A stretch of DNA of 64,000 bases, taken from positions 1-64,000 of the forward strand of contig JAVTVJ010001385.1 in the NCBI GenBank assembly GCA_034509425.1, read 5' to 3'. Below are positions 13,201 through 26,925 of the stretch, one piece after another; position 1 is the first letter of the stretch; each line of letters opens with the position of its first letter. A program made the position numbers and the translations under genes. The DNA comes from Eopsaltria australis (taxonomy: Eukaryota; Chordata; Aves; Passeriformes; Petroicidae). The notes under the pieces were generated by a model, which ran no database searches, was not told the DNA's origin, and saw only the letters and a list, made by a program, of their open reading frames with translations.

Positions 13201-16200
13201 GGTCATGTAAGATTTTGGCTCAGGAGAAAGGTGAAAGGGACAAGTCTCCTTTCAATGGGAAGATCTGTTTTTCCTCTCACAGTTATATGGCTTCCCTTCT
13301 TGACTGCTCCTTAATTAACATGAAAATGGACTAAATATTTTAAGCAAATCAGAATTTCAAGAAGCAGTTCCAGCAGTGTCTCATGTTTAAATGCACGCAG
13401 CACTATGCACGTCATCATTGAATAATGAATTAATAAATATATCTGAAGGAATTTTTAGCCCAGAAAGCATATCCCATTTTAGCTTCCAGTCAATTGCCCT
13501 ATTTACTCCAGGGTTTTTTTTAGCAATGCTATCAGTCCTGGAAGTAGCCTTGTCAATATTTTAGTTGCTTTGGTGCACGGAGCCACAGCATTCAGTTGAA
13601 TTGTAATCCTTAAATTGGCAAGCAAACAGGTTTGCTCAGCTTGCCTGTTCCCTTTTTGGTAACAGAAACTTGGAACCCCTCCTACACAGGGTAAGGATGA
13701 AGCTCCTTGCCTGACACAGCTGTGAGGTTCTGCTGTCCACGGTTAAACCTCTCTCTGCTGCTGCTGATTTGAAGGGTGCAGAGCAACTTCAGCAACAGAA
13801 AAAATCCTATCGTTGGTTGATCTGATTCTTCAAAGACAAGGAGAGTTTAGTATTTAAATCACATCTTTTCTGCTCTCCCTGGGAGAGACTTCATCTCCTC
13901 CTCCCCATTTTTAAAGGTATTTATAGCCCTTGGACCTGAACCTGCTAAAATGTAAGGCTCAGTTGTGATTTGGAGGACAAAAATTTGGATTGTTTTACCC
14001 CACTGCATGGACTGCATGGAGCAGGTGTCCTGTCCCACACTGCTCATCCCTATGGTCAGATGGGGTGTTGGGGCAGGGGGTAGGAGGGCCCACCATATAA
14101 TGGCAGTGGTGATACATTAATGATTTACAAGGGTGTAAAGTAAATGGACTGGCAAATAGTTTTCCCTAGAATCTCATTTTATAATAGCCATATCAAGTGC
14201 TACTTCTAATAGAGGAGGTAAAAAGATAAGATGCCTGGGGAATGTGATTTTTTCAAAATTGAGTGCTGTTAAGCTGCGTGTGAGACAAGATTTGGGTTTG
14301 GTGTTCAGGCTGTGCATGAGGGAGAGCAGTGAGCAGAGTGGGCTGTGGCTGGAAGCAGGGTATCAGGTCACAAAATTCTGTAAGATGAAACCAGCATTTG
14401 TTCAGGCCACAATTCAACTTGGCTCTGAAATATGTGCATTAAATCCCATTGACTTCAGTGGGACTATTCGTGTCCTTTTAAAGTTACACAAGGGCTTAAG
14501 TATTTTGCTATGTTGAAGCCTCCCATGAGACTTAAATTCATTCCTCCATGAATACATCCCAATATCCCATGGCAATATTTAGTTCTAGCTAGGGAAAAGC
14601 AGAGAAAAGATTAATTACATTTCTCATTGAGGCACACTCAGCATTCACATAAATGGTTCCTGTGAGGTGTTTCCTAGTGGAAATTACTCATGCGCCATTT
14701 ACCTGAACATATTCTGAGGTCTATCTTTGTTTCTCTTCAATTTCTTTAATACAAAAAACAACTAAATACAGTCTCTGGAGACTAGTTGATTGTTTAGGTT
14801 ATGTTGTGAGCGTTGTATTAGGCTGCCAGCAGGGCACTTCCATTTAAATGTCACTGGAAGGTAAATGAGAGCCTTGATGGAGCTCAGGAGGAGAAGCAGC
14901 AGCCATGGAGGGAGGGATGAGCTTCTGAAGGCTGCATGAGGCAGGAGAGGATGTAAGAGAGAAGTGAACAGAAGGTAGGAGCTCAGGGCTACTGCATGAG
15001 AACCAACAGGATAAACCCTTCCCCTTTGGGGGAAAAATGGCTCGAAGAAAGCAGTGAAAACACAAAGCTGATTAAGGCTGTGCATAAACAACACCAGGCA
15101 AGGTTGTTCTTACAGAACTCAGCTGTGCCAGAGGTAGGAAAACTTAAAACACGGGGACAGCCAGGAGAGCAGGTAGGGCAAGAGCTGCTGCTACTTCTCA
15201 AGGCTCCTGCAGCCCCACAGGACACAGGTGAGGGATGGAGAAACAGCTGTGGGAAGATGCTCTCTGCATCCCAGGGCAGCCTCTGGAACCTTGGTCGCAC
15301 ACAGGTCATGCCAGCTCCTGTGACACCGAGAGGGACCGAGCTGACCTGCTCAGTGAACTGAAGACAGCTTCATTTCTTCCACTCTAAGCTGTATTTATTA
15401 CATGCTACCACCATCCCAACCTACTTGTAGGATGTGAATTAGGAGCATAAAATGAACTTGTCAGACGAACTCACGGTCCCTGGGAGCATCTCTGTGAGTA
15501 GATGCTTTAGCAGCAGGTCTGGCAGTGCAGAGCTGTGATTAATGTGAAGCCTTGGTGTAACTTGCACTGTGTTATTTGGTGGCTCTCACATTCACTGATG
15601 GAGTGCAGTGAGTCTGTGGTCTGACTTGGAGCCAGTTGGAGAACCTGAACATAAATCTTGCGCTAAAGCTCCTTGTGCTGCTGAGACTGAGAGTGAGGCA
15701 GCTGATGTGCACTCAGCTGCTCCTCTGCTCCCTCCTTTGATTGAAGGTGCATCTTCCTGGGGCTGAGCTGATAGGCACTGAATAATCTCTTCAGAAGATC
15801 TATCCTGTGCAGCTGAATAGTTTGTCACAAACAGTTTCTAAAACCTGGCAGTGGCTTTGTAAACCCTGCACTGCAAAGGAGCTGCCAGCCTGCCTGTGTG
15901 CTGCAAGCAGGAGGCAAACACACAGCAAACGCTTCAGAGCTGGCTTTAAGGGCAAAACCCCACTGCAAACCCAGCAGTTGTGATTGCAGGTTACAACACC
16001 CCTGATCCTGTGACAGAGCTGCCCAGCACAGCAGGGCTGGCATTTGCCAATGTCATCACTGTAAGCTAACTCAGATATCTCCAGCTCCGGCAGGTGTTTG
16101 AAATTAATCTTCAGCCACAGCAGAGGTTTTGCAGGAATGGATTCTCTGCTCTCTTTCCTCTTCCACTGTCAGTCCTGGCTGTGCAAAGTGATTCCATGCT

Positions 16201-19200
16201 GGAGTGTTCCACCCTCGAGCTGTGCAGGAACAGCTGACAGGATCAGGTGGAGTGCAGCAGTGTGATCAGGCCCAAGGAGCTTCTGTGGAAATTTCAGCCA
16301 ACATCTCTTTTATTCTTTTTTTTTTTTAATGGCCAAGATATAAATCCTAGAAAATGGCAGGTGATAATGCAAATGCTGACTCAACCAGAGCTGCAGTCAC
16401 AGTGGCCCTGCTATGACTCTGCGTGGAGGGGACAGAGAGCTATCAGCAGATCACCACATTTTTCAGTTTTAAGAGCAATTCTCTTGATGTGTTAACCTTA
16501 TTTACACTGACTTCAGGACATTCATGTCTTCCTGCTGAATGTCAAGGGGAGCTCAATAACTAAAGGGAATTAGCAGTTTCTTCCCATGTCCTCTGCTGTG
16601 ACTGCTGGAATTGGTTCAGCTTTGAGGCAGGGAAAGGTTTTGGTGCTGGTTTTGGTGTTTCGGTGTGTTGGTGGCAGTGCTCTCATCTTGTGGGCACTGG
16701 TGGGTGCAGACAAGTCCCTCGACGTCTACAGAGTCACAGATCTGTCTGTTTAAATTTAATTGAATGAATTGATGAATAGGCCACCCATGTCCTCTGCTGG
16801 TACCTGGGTGTCAGCACAGCTGGGTGTGTGGTGGATGGGCTCTCCAGGGAAGGAAGGAGCTGCACAGGCAGCAGTGGGACCACATCAACTTCTCAGGGTC
16901 ACTGAAGTTTTTGAGTGTTGCTCAAATCTCTCAGAGGTGCTGCTGCCCAAGTGCCTTCCAAGCCAAACAGAGATGTCACGTGTCCTTATTAAAAGGCAGA
17001 GAAGACAGTGGGGAACAAGCTCAGGATCAGAGAGGAGGAGGATTAGAGAGGGAAAGGAAAATTTAAATGGTACCAACGAATTCATAGTGATAATAATATG
17101 AGCTGTAACAACCAGCTCCAAATGGCTGATTTCCTTTTGGCCATTTCCACGTAGGAGTTTAAGTATAGATTTGGGTGGCTAAATTTAGGCAGTCTGAGAT
17201 ACCTATTATGTGAAATCTCATTTTGAAATTATTCAACATCTTCCTGTTATCTATGAATAATCAGTGTTTTATTGCGCTGTGAGGCTGTCTGAACAAAAAT
17301 CCTTTCAGCAGCTACTTCTTGCTGTTAGTTGGATAACTCAGGAGAGATTTCCTTTATGAAAAGCAGCCTCTGGATACTCTTCAGAAGATGAACACCTCTG
17401 CAGACTCTAACCAGAAAAGAGAGGTGACCAGGATGTGAGATCACACGTGCCCTCTACCTCCCACAACTTTTGCTTTTGGGAAAGTTGGGCTAGAAACTGT
17501 TTCTGTAACAGCTAAAACTTGGTTGTCAGCAGCCTGGGACAGGTTTTTGGATCTGATTCTTCATCCTCAGCCTGCCCATCAAGATCTCATTTACCCAGAT
17601 AACATGAGCAGCTTGTTGTGCAGCGTTCACTGTGCAGTCGTATCATGCTTTAGATTAAATCCCAGCTGATGAATGAACCCTTCACTTGTGTGAGTAATTG
17701 CTACCCATTAAAGCCTTCAACTGGCAACAGTCCTGCAGCACAGGCAGGGGAATGGCAGAAAGCTGTAATTGCAACCTGTGCTTGTTCACAATAATTCCTG
17801 TCTTATTGTGCCACATGCAGATTGACTAGTACACCACTGCACACTGATATGGAGTATCAGTGCCTGTCCACCCCAGCAGGAACCTCTGGAGCTGCAATCC
17901 ATTGAAAAAGGTCTTTGAAGGCTATAAATATCCCAGCATTGCTCTCTGTTTCTAAATCAGAGCAATGGAAGCTAAATATATCTTGACTCTAGTTGTGACA
18001 GATCCAGAAAGCGATTCTTATTCATTCTGATTCTTGCCCAGAATATCTTTCTTGCAGTCCTACTTCTGAACTGTTGAAGAAAACAATCCTGACAACTCCC
18101 CCTTCAGTCCTGCGCTGAGAGAGGAAAGGCTCTGCACAGCTGATGGCAGACTGAAACATAATATTGGTCATTTCCCACCTTTCTGTGCAAAATCCAGGCT
18201 CCCATTAAGGATCAGGGCCAGGATCTTTATCTGCTTTCCCCTGGCACTGCTGCCTCGGTGCCATCAGCACTCTCTGGTTTAATTGGCACAAGGATCCAGT
18301 CCCAAGGCTGCATCAGCCCAGAGGATGCTTTGGGCTGCTCTGGACAGCTCAGTGCTGCCAGCTCTGCTCCATCCCTGCCTCCCACAGCCCCAGTTCCCAG
18401 CTCCAGAGGTGGGAAAGGGAAAAACTGAGGGAACGGGAAAACTGTGCCAGAGAACAGGGAGGTTTCTGAGGAAGGTGAGATGTGGGGGAGTGCCTGATGC
18501 TCGGTCAGATGGACCTTCCTGACAAGAGGGATGATGAGGAACCAGAACAGGCTCCTCCCGACCCCTCTGGAGGCAGGAAAATGAGAAGCAGAGGATTCCT
18601 GAGAACAAAAACACATCTAGGACTGTATTTGTTGTACATGCTGTGTACAACCTCCCAGGGAATACAGCTGCATTCACACTTTAAGGTTAAAACCCAGACC
18701 AGTGGAGAAATGGAGGTGCTATCCCTGCTGTGGAAACAGTGACGATTACGAAGGGAAAAACACAGCCAGAGACAGGAAAAAATCCAGTTTGATCCTTCTT
18801 TGGTACTGACATCCCAAAGGCAGTTTCTCCTCTGTTTCCATGCATTTTGGAAGGACTGTAAATTGCAAATTTACACCTGTGGGCTTTTGCATCTCCAGCT
18901 CAGGAAATGGAGGCAGGGTTGCAAGAACAGATGGGAGCTATCAGCCAGCTCGGAAGTGATGTGCCTCAGGAGCTGCTTTATTTATGGAGTTATTGAGATC
19001 AAACGATCACAGAAGATCCTTGGTACCATCTAGATAAGGGGAATTTGGCTCCTATGGCCCAGTTCTACCTCCTTTCAAACATTTGCTTGAAGCTTGGGGG
19101 AGGACAAGAGGGCGGCAGGGACATCCAAGCTCCCACTCTGCCCCGAGGAGCCTGGGCTGGTGGAAGGCATCCTTCATGTGTGACATTAATGTCAGAAGGG

Positions 19201-22200
19201 AGGGACAAGGCACCCTTCTCCTTCTCACAGAATGGGGCTAATGTTGAGCTTTCAAAAGTGCACAAGAAATGTTAATGTCAGATGCCCAAAATATTGTTAA
19301 ACACGAGCAATTTGCAAATTAAAATATTACAAGGCTGCTATTTTTAGCACAGTGGAACCTTTAGTCATTCCACATTTAGATGGCTTATCAGAATTAAATA
19401 AATAACAGCAATGGTTACTGCTCAAATTAGGTCTGTCTCGGTTTCCATGGCATCCAATCTGTTATCTCCAATACTCCTGCCAGGATTTGTACTGGGACTC
19501 TGGGACAGCAACATTTCTTATAAGGCTTATAAGGAATTATCCTGTAGCAATTTCATCTGTATGGTTTCTATGAAACCCTGGAATAAATGGATTTATTTAA
19601 GATGAGTTGAAGGGGTTTTTTTTCTTTTTTTTCTTTGACTGCTTTCTATTTTTAGCACGGCTGCCTGCTTTCCCATGGTGATGCTTTAACCCTTCAGGGG
19701 ACGTGTCAGTGCTGTCTGGGGAACCTGTGTGGTGCCTGTGCCTGTTGCACTCTCCTGTGAGAGCAGGAGCAGACTTGGATGCTTTGATGCCACCAGCAGA
19801 GCATATTTGAAAACCAGGGCTAGGGAAAATGGGATAACATGAATCTTTGCTGCTACCTTTCTGGTAGCTCACAGTCCTTTGAAGGCAGCTACTCAGAAGT
19901 GTTCCCACTTGTTTCTGAGACACCGAGCGTAGTCACCCCCAGAGGAAACACAGCCACGCTCTGTCTGAGCCCAAGAACTTTTGTCATGGCAAAAAAATAT
20001 TGCCTGAGTCAAGTTTCTGGGTGCAAGGCAGAGGTGAATGTGTGGAATGCAGAGCCTTGTGCTTTGGATGATCTGTTGTCTCCCTCTGAGCCAGGGCTCT
20101 GTGCATTCAAAGCCAGTCCTGAGCCAGCGCACAGAAGGACACGGTGAGCACAGCAAGCTCTGTGAGCAGGGAAATAGATTTGTGCTGCACCACCTGTGTA
20201 TTTCCCCATAGCTCCTCAATTAATATTACCTTCTACAGGGACATTTTTTAGTTCCTTGGCCATTAGAATTTTCAAGTAAGGGTTTCATTAATCTTTTGTT
20301 TTCCAGGATATAGATCCTGTTCTCTTTTCCCCTCTAGTAAGCATTAATTTGCTTTGAGTTTATTTGCATCCTGTTGTGAAGGAGTTCTGGATCCACGGCA
20401 TTTTAAAAATCAATGGCTCACTGAGTTTCTAATTTGCAGGTAATATTCCTAAACAAAATGTACTGTTACATAGCATGGAGATTTATGGCAAATGTTAAGC
20501 AGCTCTAAACAGCACTTGTAGTATTTTCATAGGAGTGAATGATGTTGCAGGGGATAAGCACTTTCACAGAGCTGCTCTGAGTGGATCTCAGGAGGATAGT
20601 GAGGGACAAAGGGAATATTTTGGTGTTTGATATTTACTTATTCGTATCTCAGTCTTGCATGAGCGATGCTAACACTGCCCTGCAGACCTGCAGCTGGCAG
20701 AAATCAGCATCCTTTCCTCAGACATCAGTGGAGCTGTGCTGATTTATAAGAGCTCAGGGTGCACCCCTGGCACACACGTTTCCACCATGCCTCTCATGGA
20801 ATTTGATTTACTCTGAATCATGATTGAAATACAGCACTGTGTTTAAAGTAGGCGAGAAATGATAAAGTACTTACTATTTATGGAGTCACAGCTACTTTTC
20901 AGAGCCAGCTGAGCAATCCCCAAGTACAATCACAATACGAAGACTTTAATATTTGAGTGCTCTGCCATGCTGTGGTCACTATAATTTGCTGTGGCTGGGC
21001 ATGCAGCCCCAGCAGAAACCTTTCTGAAAAACCCTTACCTCGGCACCTGCATTAATGCAGAGCCTGGTTGTTCATGTTTGCACACAGCCTCCCTGAGCTC
21101 GGTGAGAAACTGAAAAGGGCTGAGCCGAACCTGTGAAATGCCCCAGGGCATCAGGCAGTGGGTGTGAGACCATGATTACGGACCCAGCAGACACCTGAGC
21201 ACTCTGCTTAAGCTTTCTGCATGGAATAAAGGGGTTAATGGTTACCATCAGTGGTACGTGAGCCATTGGAGTAGTTATTTCCAGATTTCTGCTGTTGAAG
21301 CCAGGTTCTCCCTGCTGCACTCTAGCCAGCATTTCTCCTATTCCTGGCCTCCATATTTTAGTGCAGTAGTTGGCTTTTTCAGCTGTATTTTTTTCTTCAG
21401 GTTTATTTTTACACCAGAATGCCCTTGAAAGGCTACAGCTTGTCTGATAACAGAGGTGGCTTCAGCAGAGCCCTGGGATCCAGGGGGTGGGGAGCTTAAT
21501 GCTACCTAGGGTGCACAGCAGTGCTGCTACTGCGGTAGTAAGACTCATTGGGCAAGCTTTTAGGTCCAATTCCTTGGAAAAGCTCCCAAGGAAGGGAAAA
21601 TGAAGGCAGTTGTGGCACCTCTGTGAGTGCTCTACTCTGATCAGTGCAGTTCTCAGGTGCTTCTGTGGCTGCAACAGGCCGCCCTGCCCCAGGAGTGACA
21701 GAAGTAACATTTTCATCCATGACATACCTGGGAAATTGTGCCACAGCTCCTCCGGATAAGGATGTGGTCCAGTCTGTTCCTACCCCCTCTGCACTACTGA
21801 TTAAATCTTCTTGAAGCTCCTCTTGTCATGTCTTCAGGGATGCAACACATTGAGAGAAAAATAACGTGGAAATTGTAGAGCATTTACTGTGGGTTTGGGT
21901 TCCTTGAAGCTGAAAATAAACCCTGGGTAAGCCACTTCTGAAGGAGGTGGATGCTCTTGCAAAGGCTCCCCCAGTGCAGAAAACCCAAGGGAATGGGCTA
22001 GTGCTGTGCAGCTCTCAGGAGAGAGGTGACTCCATACTCACTGCTGGGCGTTCTTGGGCTTGAACTTCCTTTTGCTGCTTTAGCTGCTGCTCCTTGCACT
22101 GGGAGATGGTGAGTAAACGCCACGTAACCACCAGATAAAGTGACAGCCCCCAAGCACTCCCATCTAACTTGTGGATCAAGTGTACATGAAATAAAGAGGT

Positions 22201-24963
22201 GGTGGAGGAAAAGGATTCGAGACCATGACCTTGGTGTGGTGCTGCAGAGGCTGCACCTGCTCACAGCTGATAAACCAGAGTGTGGCCAGTGAGGGAAGGG
22301 CTATTCCCAGCCTAGGGGATTTCTCTGCTGTGCCTTTTCCCTCTCCTGTTCTGAACTCATCTCTCTGTCCTTTGCCAGGAGCAAACTCCCATTTGTGAAT
22401 ACTTTTGCTGTTGCAAGTGTCAGTGTTGCTGCAGGTCTGGCACTTCCCAGTTAATGTGCTGAGCACTGGCAGAGTCATGAGGGGTTGTATGAAGCCCCAT
22501 CGTGTTTGTGCCTTGGAAGTAAAGGTGTTAACTCTTTCTGACTTAAGTCATTCAGGGTGAGGGGCACCCGGGGATTGAAGCTGAAATACAGCAAATCAAT
22601 AATATAAACTCTTGGAGTTTTGTGAGCTAAGAATAAACACCAAGCACAGATCGAGTCAAATGAACCTGTGCAGAGGCACAGGGGAAATGTAGCAGCAGTG
22701 TTCTGTTATTGCAGGTCAATAAAGGCTGGATAATGTTTGGCTTTCATTACTGATTAAAAAGATTTCCTTGCAAATGTTATGAGATTAAGACTGAGCTTTC
22801 TGTATGCGCTAAAAGGGGAATGTTTAGAAATGATCATGCTGTGCTTTCCCAGTGGAACTGGGGCTGCAAACGCTGCTGCCCTGGCTGAGCAGTGGCTGCA
22901 GTGTCACCCTGCCCTGGGGATGGTTTCAACCTGATGGGCACAGGTGAGAGGAGACCCCAGGCCAGTGATGCCCTGGCTCAGTGGGATGCAGGACCCCAGC
23001 AGCTCTGGGGGGACCTGATGCATTGTACCCTTACAGCAGTTATGACTGAGGTGGCAATTTCATTACATATGACTATTTTTGGGTGCCTATAACTCCAAAC
23101 CATTCCCCTCTTGGCGGGAATTCATCACACTTGTTCTCAGCTCAAAGCTGATATGTGAGGCTTGGCAGGGCTCCAGGGAGCTGAGGAACAGCTGCCTGGG
23201 ATTGGTTTTCACCAATTAAGAAGTTTGTTTTCCCACAGTCTGGAGGATGTTTTCCTGTACGATCTTACCTCGATAACGTGCCGTGCATGGTCTGTGCAGC
23301 CTCATGGCTTTGGTCCTACAAAGTGTTTATCCAGGGATCTCAAAGGCATTTGTTGTCCTCAAGGAACCTTTGGGAGATAGATAGGATCTATCACCATTTA
23401 GCCCATATAAATCTAATCTGTAACTCTATGAAATCAGAAACTGCACACGATGAAATAAGAATTGCTTGCTTTTATTGCCACAACTGTACAGGCAAAAGGA
23501 AGGTGGCACAGACTGACAGAGGATGTGCTCAGGTGCCAAAATTGGCACCAGTCTGCTCTGAGTCTTGCCTTTTTGGTTCCCCCTCCCCACTGCTGTGTGG
23601 CAGTTATACCAACACACCTGCAGTGTTGTTCTGCTTGGCTAAAGATTTTTTTCCCAGTGTTACGGAAAGCAAGGCTCCATAACCTTCAGTGCCATGCGTG
23701 ATTTTACAGCATTTCCCCCACATTTCTGTGATATGGTTATCTCTACAAGTAAGAGCTTCTAGGTGGCTGAAAGGTAGAGGTGCAGGGTCTGTCAAGCTGA
23801 GCCAAATGAAAAATTAGTTTATTTTAAGATAAAATTCTCCCCTGGATTGAGTTTACTAGGTCTCAGAGAAAGAGAAACATTTCCTAGAACTCAACAGTAA
23901 TACTGCCAGACAGAAATTTGCCTTTTTTTGGAAACTGCCTAGACTCAGAAATTTGCATCCTTCTCTGCAGAGAGGTAGACAGCTGAGGCATTTAACAGCT
24001 GAATATTTCCTTTAAACATAATGCTTAAAGCTTGTCTACATTTCCTTGGATGTTGTGCAGCAACACCTGCAGCCTGGGAGATATCTTTTCTCAGGCAGAG
24101 CAGCTCAGGCTCTGGGAACAGAGCTGGGAAGTCACAAAGCTGTTTCCAGCTCAGCTCCCTCGAGGTATTTGAGCCCTGTGCTGTGAGATTCTGACCCACT
24201 GCCCAGCTGTGATAAGGCACTGGCACAGCCAAAGGCCCTGAGTGGGTCTGTGATGGAAACAGCAGTAGAGAAAACTCCTCCAACACCTCTCTGAGCCATT
24301 CCTAGAATCACTGCTGAAGGAAGGGATGCTAAAGGGATTTGTTCTGGCTTGCAGAGTGTGTTTCACCTTCCCCAAGCACAGAAATGTGTGCATGGCAAGA
24401 GAGCAGGCAGGTCTGTCTGGGGACAGGGAGAGGATGATGATGGGCAGCCTTGGCAGGGAAGCACAGCTGGATCCCCACAGCTGGCAGGGGACAGGATGGC
24501 AGGGCAGGGAGCCCAGGCAGCAGCCCGCAGTTTAATGATGACTTGCCTTGTTTTCAGCTGGTGGGAGGGCATTGAGGGCCCTGTGCTGAGCCCCCGAGCA
24601 GGAAACCAGGCTGGTGTGGGGTGTGAGGGAGGTGAGAGAGCAAACACCTGTGGGAGGGGATGGGAGAGGCTGCAGGGCAAACACAGTCCAGGCCAAGGGA
24701 GGATGCTGCTCTCAGAGTCACTGCCTGGTCAACTCCTGCGTGTGAGGATGGAGCAGATGCCTCATGAGAGGCACGTGCAGCATCCTGGGCTAGAGATTCC
24801 CATTCCTGGGTCTGGCAACATTTTAGAGCAAAGAGCAGGAGGAGGTGCAGCTCTCTCCTCACTCTGAGCACTGTGAGGTGGAGGCTGCCAGGCACAGCGA
24901 GGGGATGAAGGACAGCACCCTCTTCATCCTGCCACCCCTGGAGCACAGCTGAGGAGAGCTAGC
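10228..24963. other. gene-free stretch, nothing coding recognised
   Basis: About 14.7 kb with no exon, RNA gene or interspersed repeat that I recognise. Composition is mixed. AT-rich parts are at about 13300-13560 (with clustered TAAT/ATTAAT motifs near 13420-13445) and 20220-20480. Poly-T tracts are at about 16315-16328 and 19613-19634. The inverted repeat at 11967-11992 is listed separately. Open frames such as 18227-18616 and 18279-18677 (-), 14996-15361 (+) and 24349-24867 (+) are GC-driven, overlap one another and show no domain. Confidence 0.6.
11967..11992. promoter_or_regulatory. palindromic pair of AP-1-type sites
   Basis: GCCTGACTCA (11967-11976) and TGAGTCAGGC (11983-11992) are exact 10-bp inverted arms around the 6-base spacer CCAGGA. 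Each arm holds a perfect TRE heptamer, TGACTCA or TGAGTCA, the consensus for AP-1 (FOS/JUN) and the core of NF-E2/MAF sites. Two perfect sites with symmetrical flanks are unlikely by chance in this non-repetitive setting. Enhancer activity is inference; the same DNA could also fold as a hairpin. Confidence 0.45.
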
Positions 24964-25107
24964 TCCCTTCCCTTCCCTTCCCTTCCCTTCCCTTCCCTTC
25001 CCTTCCCTTCCCTTCCCTTCCCTTCCCTTCCCTTCCCTTCCCTTCCCTTCCCTTCCCTTCCCTTCCCTTCCCTTCCCTTCCCTTCCCTCCTTCCTCCCTC
25101 CTTCCCA
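24964..25107. repeat. (TTCCC)n pentanucleotide microsatellite
   Basis: A pure CCCTT pentanucleotide array runs from 24964 to 25087, about 25 copies, followed by 20 bp of impure TCC-rich sequence. It is a homopyrimidine tract of more than 120 bp, long enough to be polymorphic in length and prone to triplex formation. Confidence 0.97.
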
Positions 25108-25258
25108 GCAGTTCAGGGCACAGTCTTGCTTTGTCAGGTGCTTTCTGTCTGGGGAGCAGAGCTTTAACTTAGTAAAATCCTACAAAAGGTACAAGAATTC
25201 TCATCCCTGCAGCCAGTGACAGGCCATAACAGACTGCCTGGAGTCCCAGGAAAGCAGC

Positions 25259-25442
25259 TCATTTTTCCTTTTAAAGCCCCACTATGGAATAAATCTGAGT
25301 GTTTCCTCAGAAATAAATATCCTGGGCTACAGTAGAAGGTCTTGCCAGTCTCATTTTTCCTTTTAAAGCCCCACTATGGAATAAATCTGAGTGTTTCCTC
25401 AGAAATAAATATCCTGGGCTACAGTAGAAGGTCTTGCCAGTC
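25259..25442. repeat. exact 92-bp tandem duplication
   Basis: The 92 bases at 25259-25350 are repeated immediately at 25351-25442 with no difference that I can see. The unit begins TCATTTTTCC and ends CTTGCCAGTC. Exact identity implies a very recent duplication, a polymorphic allele, or an assembly error. It is not part of a longer array. Confidence 0.95.
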
Positions 25443-26762
25443 TGGCTGCCGTTTGGAAGTCTGTAACAGTTTGATGGTGCAGCCCACACACTGGCTTTCA
25501 CTGCAAGGAGTTATGTTTTGCAGATTTTTTTCTCTGTTACGTGAGATACTTAGCCCATTAATCAGTTTCCTGGCACATAAAACTGCAGTTTGGCTGGACA
25601 GGAGCAAGAGGCAGAGTGCTGTGAAAACTTTTCCAAAATCCCTTCTCTGTCTTGAACCACAGAGCTGGAAAACCTTCTCCTGCAAGGGTTAAAATCTCTA
25701 TGGCCATATTTGTTTGTTTTCAGTTGTTCTGGACTCAGGATCCACTTCAAGCAGTTATCTCTGGGTAGTAGCACCATGTGGTAATTTCCCATGTGATCTC
25801 TCTTCCCCTACCTTTTCTTATTACTTTATTTTAAATTCTCTATTAAACTGATCCTGTTTATGGGTTTGTTTCAAATGGATGGAAATTTCACTTGCACTTG
25901 GCCAAAGCAGAGCTGAATGTTTCTGATGGGGTTCTTTGCTACTGAATTTTCTGGGACCAAACCAACATATTTCTTGCTTTTAATCCTGACCTGTCTTCCT
26001 TTGGCAATTGTGATTTCTCCACCTCCTGTGAATAAAACTTGAGGAAAAGATTTGTGTGACTCCTTGCAGCAGGAACCAGTGCACTGACAGCACTACAGGG
26101 GGAAAAGAGACACAACCCAAACCACAAATCTGCTTTTTCTATTTTAAACGTCTCTTGGCAGATTGTCTCATTTTCATTATCTTGATTCTTTTTCTTCCCC
26201 CCTTCTTCCCCATTAAGGCCATTAGCAATCTCAGTGTTTTCTGTGCAGTTCTGCTGGATATTTTTGTCAGTCTCAAATCAGAATGGTGCCAGATGGAAGC
26301 CCCATGCTCTTCATAGATGATCATTTCCAGCATTCTTCTGTGAGGTTGTGTAACATATGTCCACAAGAAATTAAAAATGCTCTTTCCTTGTATGAATTGT
26401 GCACACTCAAGGGCATCAAGAAGGGTAAGAGAATAACTAAGCCAGGACTATTTTGTACTTTTAAAACTGATTAATTTCCTTAAGGGAGGTTTTATTAACA
26501 TTTAGATTGGTTGTTGATTTGTTGTGGATCATCTTATTGCTAAAAACACCTGTATCCAGCAAAGTAGTCATGAAACCCATCAGCAAGGAGAAGCTTTAAG
26601 TTAAAAACAGTATTTTTTACTATCAGGAGGGTGCCGATTTTCTGTTTGGGGAGCTTTTGTTGGCTTTGGTTTTTTCCCTCCAAACATGCTTAACATTAGT
26701 TTAGGGCTATTCCCAATGACACTCCGGGAGCTGAGCACTGACTCCCTCCTGTGCTGCAGGAA
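25443..26762. other. gene-free stretch, nothing recognised
   Basis: Mixed-composition DNA between the 92-bp duplication and the 29-bp minisatellite. Short opposing frames only (for example 25562-25792 on -, 26056-26316 on +), with no domain and no repeat family recognised. Confidence 0.6.
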
Positions 26763-26925
26763 TTTCTGTCCTTGGGGCAGTGAAGGATTTCCATCCTCGG
26801 GGCAGTGAAGGGATCATTGCCATCCTCGGGGCAGTGAAGGGATCATTGCCATCCTCGGGGCAGTGAAGGGATCATTGCCATCCTCGGGGCAGTGAAGGGA
26901 TCGTTTCCATCCTTTGGGCAGGACT
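26763..26925. repeat. 29-bp minisatellite, about 5.5 copies
   Basis: Copies of a unit containing CATCCTCGGGGCAGTGAAGG start at 26792, 26821, 26850 and 26879, and a diverged copy starts at 26908, all exactly 29 bp apart. A degenerate copy precedes them from about 26763. The three internal copies are identical. A unit of 29 bp is not a multiple of three, so it shifts frame at every copy, which argues against coding. Confidence 0.95.

Noticed and set aside
24349..24946. 172-codon (+) and 130-codon (-) overlapping frames before the TTCCC array
   Set aside because: Opposing frames in GGC/CAG-rich DNA with no domain. They look like composition artefacts.
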